A stretch of DNA of 64,000 nucleotides from an uncultured Desulfosarcina sp. (GTDB lineage: Bacteria; Desulfobacterota; Desulfobacteria; Desulfobacterales; Desulfosarcinaceae), in NCBI RefSeq assembly GCF_963668215.1, contig NZ_OY764190.1:496001-560000 (forward strand), in the 5' to 3' direction. The notes below the pieces were generated by a model. It worked only from the letters and a program-made list of their open reading frames with translations, made no database searches and was not told the DNA's origin. Of the stretch, positions 26,796 to 35,166 are shown one piece after another. Each line of letters begins with the position of its first letter. Positions within the stretch are counted from its first letter, which is position 1. The position numbers and the translations under genes are program-made.

Positions 26796-27878
26796 GTGGA
26801 ATCGGTTAGCGGCCACCTCGAAATCCTGGACAAGGGATTCGGCTTTCTGCGAAACATCGACAACAACTACCAGGCCGGGCCGACGGATACCTTTGTCCCA
26901 GCGTTTTTAATCGGCAAACTCGGGCTGCGGGAGGGGGCCCTGATCGAAGGCCAGGGAGAACCGGGCAACCCGGGCAACAGGAATCTCAAGCTCGCCAGGG
27001 TGGAGCAGGTCAACGGCCTGCCCCTGGACCGGTATGCCCAGACCGAAACCATGCACACCATGACCAGCATCAACCCCGATCAGCGCCTGCGCATGGCCCA
27101 GGGTCCCAAGGACATTACCGGCCAGGCCCTGGACCTCATCGTCCCCATGGGGCGGGGCCAGCGGGGACTGATCATCTCTCCGCCCAAATCGGGAAAAACC
27201 ACGCTCCTGCGACACATGGCCAACTCCGTGACCGCCAACGACCCGGAAATGGATGTCTTCGTCCTGCTGGTCAATGAACGGCCCGAGGAGGTTACCGATT
27301 TTAAACGGGGGCTGAAAAATGCCCACGTGCTCTACTCCTCTTCGGACCAGAGTATCGCCCAGCACATGCGCATGACCCGCCTGGCCGTGCACTCAGCCAT
27401 GCGCTGCGCCGAAACCGGGCGGGACACGGTGGTCTTCATCGACTCCCTGACCCGCATGGCCCGGGCTTTTAACGCCGAGACGGAAAGCTACGGCCGGACC
27501 CTTTCCGGGGGCCTGGGCGCCAACGCCATGGAGGTGCCGCGAAAAATATTCGGTGCGGCCCGCAACATCGAAGACGGCGGATCGCTGACCATCATTGCCA
27601 CCATCCTTGTGGAAACCGGCAGCCGCATGGACGACATCATCTATCAGGAGTTCAAAGGGACAGGCAATATGGACCTGGTCCTAAGCCGGGAGTGCGCCGA
27701 GCACCGGGTCTTTCCGGCCATCGACATCCGTCAGAGCGGCACCCGCAAGGAAGAACTGCTGCTGGACAAGGAAGAACTCAAAAAGGTGGTGGATATCCGT
27801 CGGGCCTTGTCGAGGAAAGATACGACCGAAGCCATGGCGGACCTGATTGAATATCTGGACCGAGCAAGTAAAAATTAG
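26796..27878 (+). CDS. rho: Transcription termination factor Rho, short form lacking the N-terminal helix bundle
   Basis: 360 aa against about 420 for E. coli Rho. It begins directly at the cold-shock RNA-binding domain (Gly-His-Leu-Glu-Ile-Leu-x2-Gly-Phe-Gly-Phe-Leu-Arg) without the roughly 50-residue Rho_N bundle. The hexameric ATPase is complete: Walker A Pro-Pro-Lys-Ser-Gly-Lys-Thr-Thr, Asn-Glu-Arg-Pro-Glu-Glu-Val-Thr-Asp, Walker B Val-Phe-Ile-Asp-Ser-Leu-Thr-Arg, a Gly-Gly-Leu-Gly-Ala-Asn R-loop region, Phe-Lys-Gly-Thr-Gly-Asn-Met, and Arg-Ser-Gly-Thr-Arg-Lys-Glu-Glu near the C-terminus. The start is a GTG after AAAGGAG; no upstream frame encodes the missing bundle. It may be the sole Rho or a paralogue of a full-length one elsewhere. 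Confidence 0.92.
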   Translation: MESVSGHLEILDKGFGFLRNIDNNYQAGPTDTFVPAFLIGKLGLREGALIEGQGEPGNPGNRNLKLARVEQVNGLPLDRYAQTETMHTMTSINPDQRLRMAQGPKDITGQALDLIVPMGRGQRGLIISPPKSGKTTLLRHMANSVTANDPEMDVFVLLVNERPEEVTDFKRGLKNAHVLYSSSDQSIAQHMRMTRLAVHSAMRCAETGRDTVVFIDSLTRMARAFNAETESYGRTLSGGLGANAMEVPRKIFGAARNIEDGGSLTIIATILVETGSRMDDIIYQEFKGTGNMDLVLSRECAEHRVFPAIDIRQSGTRKEELLLDKEELKKVVDIRRALSRKDTTEAMADLIEYLDRASKN

Positions 27879-27889
27879 GATTCGCAAGC

Positions 27890-28099
27890 ATGGACGGCCG
27901 TTACCGTAAAAACATCCTCCCCGGTGCACAAGTGGATATCGTCCTTAAAACCGATCAGCGCACCGGCCGTCTTACCCATGGCACGGTCAAGGACATCCTC
28001 ACCCGATCTGCGCACCATCCCCATGGTATCAAGGTCCGCCTGACCGATGGACAGGTGGGCCGGGTTAAAAAAATAGACCCGATTCAACCGATAGACTGA
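27890..28099 (+). CDS. YwbE family protein (DUF2196)
   Basis: 69 aa, the usual length. Diagnostic motifs: Gly-x-x-Val-Asp-Ile-Val-Leu-Lys-x-Asp-Gln-Arg-Thr-Gly, Thr-x-Gly-Thr-Val-x-Asp-Ile-Leu-Thr, and His-Pro-His-Gly-Ile-Lys-Val-Arg-Leu-x-Asp-Gly-x-Val-Gly-Arg-Val. This is a small KOW-like beta-barrel protein of unknown function, possibly RNA-binding. It begins 11 nt after the rho stop and is followed by a terminator, so it is co-transcribed with rho. Confidence 0.88.
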   Translation: MDGRYRKNILPGAQVDIVLKTDQRTGRLTHGTVKDILTRSAHHPHGIKVRLTDGQVGRVKKIDPIQPID

Positions 28100-28211
28100 T
28101 AGCGAGATCTGTTACCGACCTGCACCGCGATAACCAGTAAAAAACCTGCTGTATCCGAAAGAAAACGACGCTACCGGGTTGCGCACTGAAATTCTGCCCT
28201 TATTATGACCT

Positions 28212-28249
28212 GCGCACCCCGCTGCCGAACGGCGGGGTGGTGCGTTTTT
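28212..28249 (+). terminator. Intrinsic terminator after rho-ywbE
   Basis: GCGCACCCCGC pairs with GCGGGGTGGTGCG (2-nt bulge) around a short loop and is followed by TTTTT. A second small perfect hairpin (GGGTCGC-ACAC-GCGACCC) follows at 28253-28270. Confidence 0.75.
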
Positions 28250-28328
28250 GGCGGGTCGCACACGCGACCCACGGACTGGAAAATCAAGGCGTTTCAAAAT
28301 GGATGGAACATTCAACAAGGAGGAACCA

Positions 28329-28883
28329 ATGGCAGATCGTTCTCATATCACCCTTTACAGCGGCGGCCACAAGGGCACCGAATCGGAATTCGGTCGGTTG
28401 GCCGAAGAATGGGGAATTCAGGAAGTCAACTTTTCGTTCGAGGGACATGTGGTGGAGCGTTCACGCGGCCTCCGCGAACTGAGCCCCGAAGAATTGGATA
28501 AAGGCAACGTCAGCATGGAAATCGTGTCGGCCCGGATGGGACGCAAATTCGCCCAGGCCAACAAGATTCGCAAAGTGATTCAGACCATCTTCCATATGGT
28601 CAACAACGGCTACCATGTGATTGCTGTAGGCTGGATTCAGCCGGATGACACGGTCAAGGGGGGAACCGGCTGGGGCGTGGAATTGGCCAAACTTTTCAAC
28701 CGGCCGGTGCATGTCTACGATCAGGAGCACAAGGGCTGGTTCACCTGGAAAGACAACGCCTGGGTGGCCGGAGCACCTGAAATCGAGAAGAACACGTTTG
28801 TGGGCACCGGCACCCGCAATCTTACCGAAGACGGCAAGGCAGCCCTTCGCAACTTCTTTGAGGGCGCATTCGGGCCGGCCTGA
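28329..28883 (+). CDS. Uncharacterised Rossmann-like protein (SLOG-like), function unknown
   Basis: 184 aa from the ATG at 28329, which follows AAGGAGG; a longer frame from 28248 would run through the hairpin region. The N-terminus Ile-Thr-Leu-Tyr-Ser-Gly-Gly-His-Lys-Gly-Thr-Glu-Ser-Glu and the later Gly-Gly-Thr-Gly-Trp-Gly-Val-Glu-Leu-Ala-Lys-Leu-Phe-Asn-Arg-Pro-Val-His-Val-Tyr-Asp are arranged like the nucleotide-binding loops of SLOG/LOG-type Rossmann folds. The C-terminal Phe-Val-Gly-Thr-Gly-Thr-Arg-Asn-Leu resembles the closing motif of that group. No catalytic motif identifies a reaction. It has its own leader behind the rho-ywbE terminator and is convergent with the nitroreductase gene. 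Confidence 0.65.
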   Translation: MADRSHITLYSGGHKGTESEFGRLAEEWGIQEVNFSFEGHVVERSRGLRELSPEELDKGNVSMEIVSARMGRKFAQANKIRKVIQTIFHMVNNGYHVIAVGWIQPDDTVKGGTGWGVELAKLFNRPVHVYDQEHKGWFTWKDNAWVAGAPEIEKNTFVGTGTRNLTEDGKAALRNFFEGAFGPA

Positions 28884-28951
28884 TGTCCTTTCGGCCGACG
28901 GGTGACGGCTGCCGGTTTCACCGGCGGCCGCCCTTGCATCGGAAATAGAGA

Positions 28952-29488
28952 CTATGACTGTTTGCGGCCATGGCGGTTGAAGCTGACCTTCTCACGCTGC
29001 AGTGCCGATTCCGGATGGGGGGACGGCTGCCGGTCTGCATATCCGACGGCCATGATGGCGGACACCTCCAGCCCTTTGGGCAACCTCAGCAGATGGGCCG
29101 CATGCTCACCGGCGGTCGTACGCTCGTCGTAATTGCGTTTGCGCAACTGGATCCAGCAGCTTCCCAGGCCGAGATCGGTAGCCGCCAGATGCAAGATGAT
29201 GGTGGCAATGGAGACATCCTCTACCCAGACGTCGGATTTCTCCGGCTCACCGCAAACGGCAATGGCCAAAGGCGCCTTGGCCAGGAAAGAGGCTCCGTGG
29301 GGTTTGGTTTTAGAGAGCGCCGCGAGAGTCTCGCGGTCGTCGATCACCACGAACTCCCAGGGATTGAATCCGCGTGAGGATGGCGACCGCAGGGCGGCTT
29401 CGATCAAGAGATTGATTTTCTCCTTTTCAACGGGTTTGTCCCGGTATTGCCGAACGCTTCGCCGCGACCGCAGCAAATCGATAAACAT
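28952..29488 (-). CDS. Nitroreductase family protein
   Basis: 178 aa. FMN-binding elements of the NfsA/NfsB family are present: Arg-Arg-Ser-Val-Arg-x-Tyr near the N-terminus, Ala-Ala-Leu-Arg-Ser-Pro-Ser-Ser-Arg-Gly-Phe-Asn-Pro-Trp-Glu-Phe-Val-Val, and Ala-Thr-Asp-Leu-Gly-Leu-Gly-Ser-Cys-Trp-Ile at about 105-115. It probably uses NAD(P)H to reduce nitro or quinone-type compounds in the cytoplasm. The partial palindromic repeat copy at 29508-29536 lies just upstream of its start. Confidence 0.88.
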   Translation of the reverse strand: MFIDLLRSRRSVRQYRDKPVEKEKINLLIEAALRSPSSRGFNPWEFVVIDDRETLAALSKTKPHGASFLAKAPLAIAVCGEPEKSDVWVEDVSIATIILHLAATDLGLGSCWIQLRKRNYDERTTAGEHAAHLLRLPKGLEVSAIMAVGYADRQPSPHPESALQREKVSFNRHGRKQS

Positions 29489-29507
29489 CTACCCTCCTTC
29501 CCCCACA

Positions 29508-29536
29508 CAAATTGGCCATTTCTGGGTGGGCACTAC
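29508..29536. repeat. Partial copy of the 1251-1393 palindromic element (one arm)
   Basis: The 29 bp around ATTGGCCATTTCTGGGTGGG match the right arm at 1366-1395 with few differences (for example GGCCATTT versus GCCTATTT). Only one arm is present. Its end overlaps the stop codon of the YchJ-like gene. Confidence 0.7.
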
Positions 29537-30030
29537 TTCCCGCAACACTTCTTATACTTCTTCCCACTGCCGCACGGACACGGGTCGTTTCGGCCGATTT
29601 TGGGGCCCTGGCGCACGGACTGGACCTGCTGGGGGGCGTGGCCGTCCTTGAAATACCAGCGGTCGTCCTGGCGGACAAACTCGGCAACTTCATGGTGATC
29701 GAAGGCCTTGCCGTTTTTGCGGTAGCGGGCCACGAATTCCACCGTACCCTTTTCGTCTTCCGGCGCGCCGGCCTCGACGCTGCGGACTGCCAGGCTCTGC
29801 CAGTCCAGCTTCCTGGACCAGGCCGCCGTTTCTTTGCGGTCTTCTTCCTTGCGGCTTTCGGGCAGGGTGGTTTCGAAAAGATAATCGTACTTTTTTTTCG
29901 CGTGGGCGCTGTAACGGGACCGCATCAGCATTTCGGCGGTTTCCGCATGCGCCTGGCCTTCAAGCAACGGCTGGCAGCAATCGGCATACGCTTTTTCACT
30001 TCCACACGGGCAAGTATCCATATTTTTCAT
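29533..30030 (-). CDS. ychJ: YchJ family protein with two SEC-C metal-binding motifs
   Basis: 165 aa. SEC-C motifs occur at both ends: Cys-Pro-Cys-Gly-Ser-x8-Cys-Cys at about 7-19 and Cys-Pro-Cys-Gly-Ser-Gly-x-Lys-Tyr-x-Lys-Cys-Cys at about 151-163; each would bind Zn. The middle contains the YchJ/NTF2-like segment (Met-Arg-Ser-Arg-Tyr-Ser-Ala-His, then Val-Glu-Phe-Val-Ala-Arg-Tyr). Function is unknown; SEC-C is otherwise found at the SecA C-terminus. The stop codon lies inside the partial repeat copy. Confidence 0.88.
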   Translation of the reverse strand: MKNMDTCPCGSEKAYADCCQPLLEGQAHAETAEMLMRSRYSAHAKKKYDYLFETTLPESRKEEDRKETAAWSRKLDWQSLAVRSVEAGAPEDEKGTVEFVARYRKNGKAFDHHEVAEFVRQDDRWYFKDGHAPQQVQSVRQGPKIGRNDPCPCGSGKKYKKCCGK

Positions 30031-30154
30031 TCCTATCTTTTTTGGTTTCCGGTTTAGGGTTCACTGTTCACGGTTCACGGACTACCGGCCTCCGACTCAA
30101 TTCCGGCTCCGCCCTATACGAATTCGCGCTCGACGCTGTCAAGCAAAACCGGCA

Positions 30155-30895
30155 TTATCGATACTTCGCAAATATATCCTCAAGCTCACCGGTTCTTCGC
30201 AAATTCTTCAACGCCTTGTCGAAATCCTGAAGGATGGAGACAAATGCGGATTGTTTGCCGATACACAGGTTGAACGGAATGGAATCCAGAACAATCGGGG
30301 TGGCGACCACTGTCTTTTCATATCCAAGCCGCTTGATGTTGTAGCGAACATATTTTGCGCCACCGATGAAGACGTCATATCGATTGTTGAACAACAAAAA
30401 CAGGGCCTGGTCCATGGTCGGGACCCAGAAAACATCAAGCCCCTTGAGATTTCTTTCCGCCCAACCGTTTCCGATAAAGTCAACCAGGTGAAGGGGTTTC
30501 AAATCGGAAATCGTACATCCTGTTTTGAGATTTCTCACCTTGCGGTTGTCCTTATGGGTGAACAGCGTCATTTCATCGATGAATACCGGCTCCGAACCGA
30601 TTACCGTATACGCTCTTCGCTGCTCCGTCGGGACCGTAATAAAGGCATCGGCCTGATTCATTTCGACCATTTTCTGTGCCCTTTTCCACGGATACCCTGC
30701 GTGGGATACGGGGAGTCCCATTTTATTCCGCACGATATGGTTGACCACATCGATCAGAAAACCCCGCACCTGGCTGTCGGTTTCCCATGAATAGGGAGCA
30801 AAATTTTCAAAATAGACAAATTTCATGGAATCCTGGGAAAAAACGGGGTGGGCTTGGAAAACAATCAGGACAAGAAGTAGGAATATGCGTTTCAT
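30155..30895 (-). CDS. Periplasmic solute-binding protein, family 3 type (SBP_bac_3)
   Basis: 246 aa from the ATG at 30895, preceded by GGGAGAAG; a longer frame running up to 32542 is antisense-type noise over the next gene and is rejected. A signal peptide (1-21, ending Val-Phe-Ser-Gln) is followed by Phe-Ala-Pro-Tyr-Ser-Trp, Gly-Phe-Leu-Ile-Asp-Val-Val and Trp-Lys-Arg-Ala-Gln-Lys-Met-Val, typical of orphan polar-amino-acid-type receptors found in Desulfobacterota and Vibrio-like genomes. No ABC permease or ATPase is adjacent, so it may act alone as a sensor or have partners elsewhere. Confidence 0.82.
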   Translation of the reverse strand: MKRIFLLLVLIVFQAHPVFSQDSMKFVYFENFAPYSWETDSQVRGFLIDVVNHIVRNKMGLPVSHAGYPWKRAQKMVEMNQADAFITVPTEQRRAYTVIGSEPVFIDEMTLFTHKDNRKVRNLKTGCTISDLKPLHLVDFIGNGWAERNLKGLDVFWVPTMDQALFLLFNNRYDVFIGGAKYVRYNIKRLGYEKTVVATPIVLDSIPFNLCIGKQSAFVSILQDFDKALKNLRRTGELEDIFAKYR

Positions 30896-30990
30896 AAGCT
30901 TCTCCCGGGTTTTCCTTTCGCACGCCCACCTGGTGTGCAAACCGTAGGGCAGTTGCGGCGGGAAGCTCCGGTTCTTCACGGGCATGATCT

Positions 30991-32487
30991 TCAGCTTTCC
31001 GCCATAGAGTCCCGGCGGCTTTCCCGGGCGGCATCCTTCGGGTCGATGCGCCAGGTGTAAAACGGGGAAAGCAGGTAGAGAATCATATACCCCAGACAAA
31101 TCTGTCCGAAGAACGGAGTAAACATACTTACGGTTACTAGAAGCAAATTGATGCGCCCGAACCAGGGGTGGCGACTCATTGTCCGGCCCATGTGAAGATA
31201 GTGGATGGGGTAGACATTCATGATAACGCCGGCAAAAATCATGGTCCCGGTGGCAAAGAACCCCCAGAAAAGAAAGCGCTGGGAGGAAAGCGCCAGCGCC
31301 TGGTCGAAAATCACCAGGGGCGACATGACCAGCATGGCCGCTGCCGGGGTGGGCAGGCCCTTGAAAAAGCCGGGAATCGGGGTCTTGTCCAGGGTAAAGT
31401 AAGCCAGCCGGGCTGCGCCCATCACCGTATAGAAAACCGCGATCCAGCCGATGGGCAGATGGTCGAAGTGGCCCCCGCCGAATTGGCTCAGGGCAATGTA
31501 GAAAATCCAGGCCGGCACGATGCAGAAGCTGATGGCATCGGCTACATCGTCCAGGATGCTGCCCATGCTGACTTTCTTTTCCTGGATTTCGTCGGGCAGC
31601 GGTTCCGTCAGCCCCAGGCGGCGGGCCAGGGCGCCATCGAGTTTGTCGAAGGTCGCCGCCCCGATCAGCATCAGGTAGGATTCGCGGATACGGCCCTGGT
31701 AGGCAAAAAACACGGCGATCAAGCCCATGAAGGCGTTCATCACCGTCAGGGCGTTGGGAAACACCGAAAGGATTTTGCGCCTCAGGACCTGGTCTCCAAA
31801 GCACAGCTCGTCCAGGCAGATGGTGCCGTATTTTCTGCAATAGCCGGCGATGGATCCCAGATTGATGACAAAAAACAGGATCTCCACAAAAAGAAGAACC
31901 CGCAGGGAAACGTTGCCCAGGTAAGAGTACCGGAAGTAAATCCACGATTCCGGACCTTCGGGAATATAAAAGGCATAGGCATACAAAAGGGCGCTGACCG
32001 GCGCGGCCACGATGGTCCGCATGCGGTTGTATTCGCTGTTTTCCGGTTCGGTCCCCTGGCGGATGGCAAATCCGCGCATGAATGAAGCGAAGCTGTCCCG
32101 CACCAGCACCGTCACGCACAATACCAGCACAAAAATCGCGTGCAGCAGCTGGCCGTGGGTGGGATCGGTATGCGCGACCAGCAGGCGCCACATCATGCCC
32201 GCGGAGATAACCGGAAAAATGATGGAATAAACCAGTTTGTCCATGAGACGGTCCGCCAGGGGCGCCAGCGGAGCGTTGGGACGGAAGCGGGCCGAGAACC
32301 AGCCGTCCACGAGGTCGAACACCATGGAGAGAACCAGAAAGGATACGCCGACCGTGTAGATGACGGGGTTGCGGCCCCACATCACCGCCAGGGCGCAGAT
32401 CATCCCCCCGAACACCAGAACGGGTCGGCTGTATACCAGAAGGGCCGCCAACTTGGCCGGCAACTGCGTTTTTTCGGTCATGGTCAC
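30991..32487 (-). CDS. Tandem CDP-alcohol phosphatidyltransferase (phospholipid synthase), two catalytic domains fused
   Basis: 498 aa, about twice the normal length. Domain 1 (about 20-230) has Asp-x2-Asp-Gly-x3-Ala-Arg...Asp-Arg-x2-Asp. Domain 2 (about 245-470) has Asp-Lys-Leu-Asp-Gly-x2-Ala-Arg-x-Leu-Gly, then after an insert Gly-x3-Asp-Asp-x2-Asp, the full D-x2-DG-x2-AR...G-x3-D-x3-D-type signature. Both are membrane-embedded with roughly 12 spans in all. The family condenses CDP-diacylglycerol with an alcohol (serine, choline, inositol, glycerophosphate). Domain 1 lacks the Gly before its third Asp and may be impaired or have another substrate. Domain 2 most resembles phosphatidylserine/phosphatidylcholine synthases. 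Confidence 0.8.
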   Translation of the reverse strand: MTMTEKTQLPAKLAALLVYSRPVLVFGGMICALAVMWGRNPVIYTVGVSFLVLSMVFDLVDGWFSARFRPNAPLAPLADRLMDKLVYSIIFPVISAGMMWRLLVAHTDPTHGQLLHAIFVLVLCVTVLVRDSFASFMRGFAIRQGTEPENSEYNRMRTIVAAPVSALLYAYAFYIPEGPESWIYFRYSYLGNVSLRVLLFVEILFFVINLGSIAGYCRKYGTICLDELCFGDQVLRRKILSVFPNALTVMNAFMGLIAVFFAYQGRIRESYLMLIGAATFDKLDGALARRLGLTEPLPDEIQEKKVSMGSILDDVADAISFCIVPAWIFYIALSQFGGGHFDHLPIGWIAVFYTVMGAARLAYFTLDKTPIPGFFKGLPTPAAAMLVMSPLVIFDQALALSSQRFLFWGFFATGTMIFAGVIMNVYPIHYLHMGRTMSRHPWFGRINLLLVTVSMFTPFFGQICLGYMILYLLSPFYTWRIDPKDAARESRRDSMAES

Positions 32488-32632
32488 TCAGACTCTTATT
32501 GAAATGAAACCGATCCCGGTGTCCGTTTAAAAAATCGGGCAAGCGATCATTGGCAGTCAGGTACTGACAAAGGCATCATAATGGCAATCCGAATCCGAGT
32601 CAACGCATTACTCTTATTGACAAATATGGATG

Positions 32633-34699
32633 TCATGCATCGGGTGCTGCGGATGCAGTTTCCATCAGATCGGGATCGTTGGCCGCGACGCTTTCTACGG
32701 ATGGGATGGTGAGGGACTGGTGCACCTTGAGGGCGGCCAGGTTGATGTCTGTATTGTACTGTTTGAGCAGCCACAGGGGCAGATCGAACTTTTCCCGGCA
32801 GAGGGTCCAATAGCTGTCGCCCGGACGCACCTGGTATCGTTGCAGTTCGCCGATACGATAGGCGGCGAAAAAATCCTCCTGGAGGCGTTTGTGGAACTCG
32901 TAGCGGCGGGTTTCGAAATCGTCCTCGGTTACGTTGTTAAGGGGGATTTTGACCTGCTGGTTGAGCTGCAGGGGCCGACCGTAAGAAAGGCCGTTGAGGC
33001 GACGGATGGAAGAAGCGCGCACCCCGGCCCATTCGGCATAGTGGCCGAGCGTCTCCTCCACCTCGACCCGGATGATCCCCACCGGTTGCCGGTCGCTGTG
33101 GTCAATGCGATCAAAGCCCATGTCGATCAGGGCGATGCCCGGATTTACCGGCGATTCCTGAACGCTCGCCTCCCGGCTCGCATTTTCGTTGATCTCTTCA
33201 GCCATGGCCAGCAGGTCGGCCGGGGCCGGTTCCGGGCGTCGATATCGGCGCTCGGCGCTTTCCACGGGAACATTGGGCAGCAGGGCCGCCACGGTCTCGA
33301 TCTTGGCCGCGGAGGCTGGCTGCGTCTTTGAATCCATTGGATCGACGGCCCGTTTTTCAGCAACGCGTACCACCGATTCGCCCTTCTGGGGAATACGCAG
33401 GCGCTGGCGGACATAGACGGTCGCCCGCCGATCCAGTCCGTTGGCCAGAATCAGGTCGTTGAGCTTCACCCGATGCATGCGGGCGATTTTACCGGCCGTG
33501 TCCCCCCGACAAACGGTATAGAATTGGCTGGGCTTCTGGGCGGTCTTGAACAGGTCGGCAGGCGCTTTGGCAAGCATGGCAACGCCCGGTGGAGAATTAG
33601 CAGGAAGGTTGAAAACATAGCCTTCAGGCACGTATTTCTGACCGCTGAACACCGGCGGTCGCAAGGCCGGGTTCATACTGCGGGCCACCTCGGGAGAAAC
33701 CTTGAAATGACGGCATAGATCGTCGAAGGCGGCAAACCCGGTTATCTTTACCGGCCGGGCTGACCGGGGAGGGGCTAAAACCATCTCCCCGAAGTAACGG
33801 CGGTAATTGGAGGCCACCTGTCTGGCCGCCAGGAACTCCGAATAAAAATTGCGGGAAGCGAACTTGAAGGTGCGCCCCTTGTAGGACGTAAAGATTTCCG
33901 GGTAGCCGGCGTGGTTTGCCCTGGCGCGCTGCATGCCGGCGGCACCGTGGTTGTATGCGGTAATGGCAAGGGGCCAGTTGCCCAGCTTTTCGTAATTTTC
34001 CCGGAGCAGGAGCGCCGCCGCGCGGGTGGCGGCAATGGGGTCGCGTCGTTCGTCCAGCACGTAGTCGACGGTCAGAAAACGCTTGCCCGTGGAGCGGGTG
34101 AACTGCCACATGCCGGCAGCGCCGAACTTGCTGTAGGCATGGGCGTTGAACGAGGACTCCACATGGGGCAGATAGGCCAGATCTTCAGGCACGCCATTGG
34201 ATCGCAAAATGGCCTGCATTTGATCCAGGTAGGCCCCGGAACGAATCACACCGGCCTGAAAGCGGTCCATTTGACCGATCTGGCAGCGCACCCGGCGGCG
34301 CGCCCGGGCGAACGTGCCGGCATCCGCTTTGGAACCGAACAGGGCCGCCACCCGCCGGCAGTCGGCATCGGCGGCCCGGGGATCGGCGGCCAGCCGTTTC
34401 AGGATATCGGCGATCCGCTGGCTGGCCTGTTTCATGCGTTTTCGGTTGATCTTGCGGGCGCCCGCTTCGTCCATGGGTTTGAGGTCGATCACCTCGTAAA
34501 CGATATCGAGATGAAGGCTGTCGTGCACCACGGCCTGGGTGGTGGAATAGCAAGCATAGATCTGGGTCCAGAAGGCGACATTGGGTTCGATGACCGGGTA
34601 AACGGGGAACTTTTCGTTGTCGGCCCGGACAGGCCCGGCAAACAGGCTGAACAGGGCCAATACGATAAAAAACGAAATTGCGAACCGTCTGTGCGACAT
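32633..34699 (-). CDS. Lytic murein transglycosylase with LysM domains (MltD-like)
   Basis: 688 aa. Sec signal 1-26 (Gly-Pro-Val-Arg-Ala-Asp). The SLT domain (about 165-300) carries the catalytic Glu in Pro-His-Val-Glu-Ser-Ser-Phe, followed by Gly-Ala-Ala-Gly-Met-Trp-Gln-Phe and Ala-Ile-Thr-Ala-Tyr-Asn-His-Gly, the MltD pattern. At least one clear LysM (about 400-445, Phe-Tyr-Thr-Val-Cys-Arg-Gly-Asp-Thr) and a second at the C-terminus (Tyr-Gln-Val-Arg-Pro-Gly-Asp-Ser-Tyr-Trp) bind peptidoglycan. It cleaves glycan strands in the periplasm. There is no lipobox, unlike E. coli MltD. A 100-residue N-terminal region before the SLT domain is of unknown role. Confidence 0.88.
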   Translation of the reverse strand: MSHRRFAISFFIVLALFSLFAGPVRADNEKFPVYPVIEPNVAFWTQIYACYSTTQAVVHDSLHLDIVYEVIDLKPMDEAGARKINRKRMKQASQRIADILKRLAADPRAADADCRRVAALFGSKADAGTFARARRRVRCQIGQMDRFQAGVIRSGAYLDQMQAILRSNGVPEDLAYLPHVESSFNAHAYSKFGAAGMWQFTRSTGKRFLTVDYVLDERRDPIAATRAAALLLRENYEKLGNWPLAITAYNHGAAGMQRARANHAGYPEIFTSYKGRTFKFASRNFYSEFLAARQVASNYRRYFGEMVLAPPRSARPVKITGFAAFDDLCRHFKVSPEVARSMNPALRPPVFSGQKYVPEGYVFNLPANSPPGVAMLAKAPADLFKTAQKPSQFYTVCRGDTAGKIARMHRVKLNDLILANGLDRRATVYVRQRLRIPQKGESVVRVAEKRAVDPMDSKTQPASAAKIETVAALLPNVPVESAERRYRRPEPAPADLLAMAEEINENASREASVQESPVNPGIALIDMGFDRIDHSDRQPVGIIRVEVEETLGHYAEWAGVRASSIRRLNGLSYGRPLQLNQQVKIPLNNVTEDDFETRRYEFHKRLQEDFFAAYRIGELQRYQVRPGDSYWTLCREKFDLPLWLLKQYNTDINLAALKVHQSLTIPSVESVAANDPDLMETASAAPDA

Positions 34700-35166
34700 G
34701 GTAAGATTTCCTTGAAACGCCCCAACCGGGTTGAAAATCGTTTAAACAACCAGTTTAATGAAAGCAAGTTCAGTACCACAGGCACGAGAATGTCCGCAGC
34801 CCCCTGCCAATGCTGCAAAACAACGCCGATGCGCAATAAAGCCGGCCATGAACTGACTGGAAAACTTGACAGAGAGTGGCAGATTGTTGACAAAAAAGTC
34901 AAACCGGACAGCGCCGTAAAAAGCTTTTTCAGGCCACCTGTGGCCACATGCCCGAAAGGAAAAGGTGGATTCGGAGCGGCGTCCCCGCCGCGATTCGGTC
35001 GGCAATCATCGCGGCGGGGACGCCGCTACGGAAAATAGACATCACTTCCTTAGAAGCTTGAAAGAGCCCGCAAAATGACCATATTGGAGGTACGGGTCAC
35101 AATCGTTGCAGTGTCCCGCGAACCCGGTGGCGATATTTTTACATGATTGCTCCGCCTCGTTGAGGG
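34700..35166. other. 467-nt gap between divergent mltD-like and phytochelatin-synthase-like genes
   Basis: No convincing coding frame. It holds the 18-bp-arm palindrome at 34976-35026 and must contain the promoters of both flanking genes, but no clear -35/-10 pair stands out. Confidence 0.6.
34976..35026. repeat. GC-rich palindrome with 18-bp perfect arms
   Basis: GCGGCGTCCCCGCCGCGA (34976-34993) and its exact reverse complement (35009-35026) flank a 15-nt loop. No T-run follows on either strand and neither flanking gene ends here, so it is a REP-like extragenic palindrome rather than a terminator. Confidence 0.85.

Noticed and set aside
30896..32542. N-terminal extension of the family 3 binding protein up to 32542
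   Set aside because: The extension is an off-frame reading of the phosphatidyltransferase gene; a signal peptide with a ribosome site begins at 30895.
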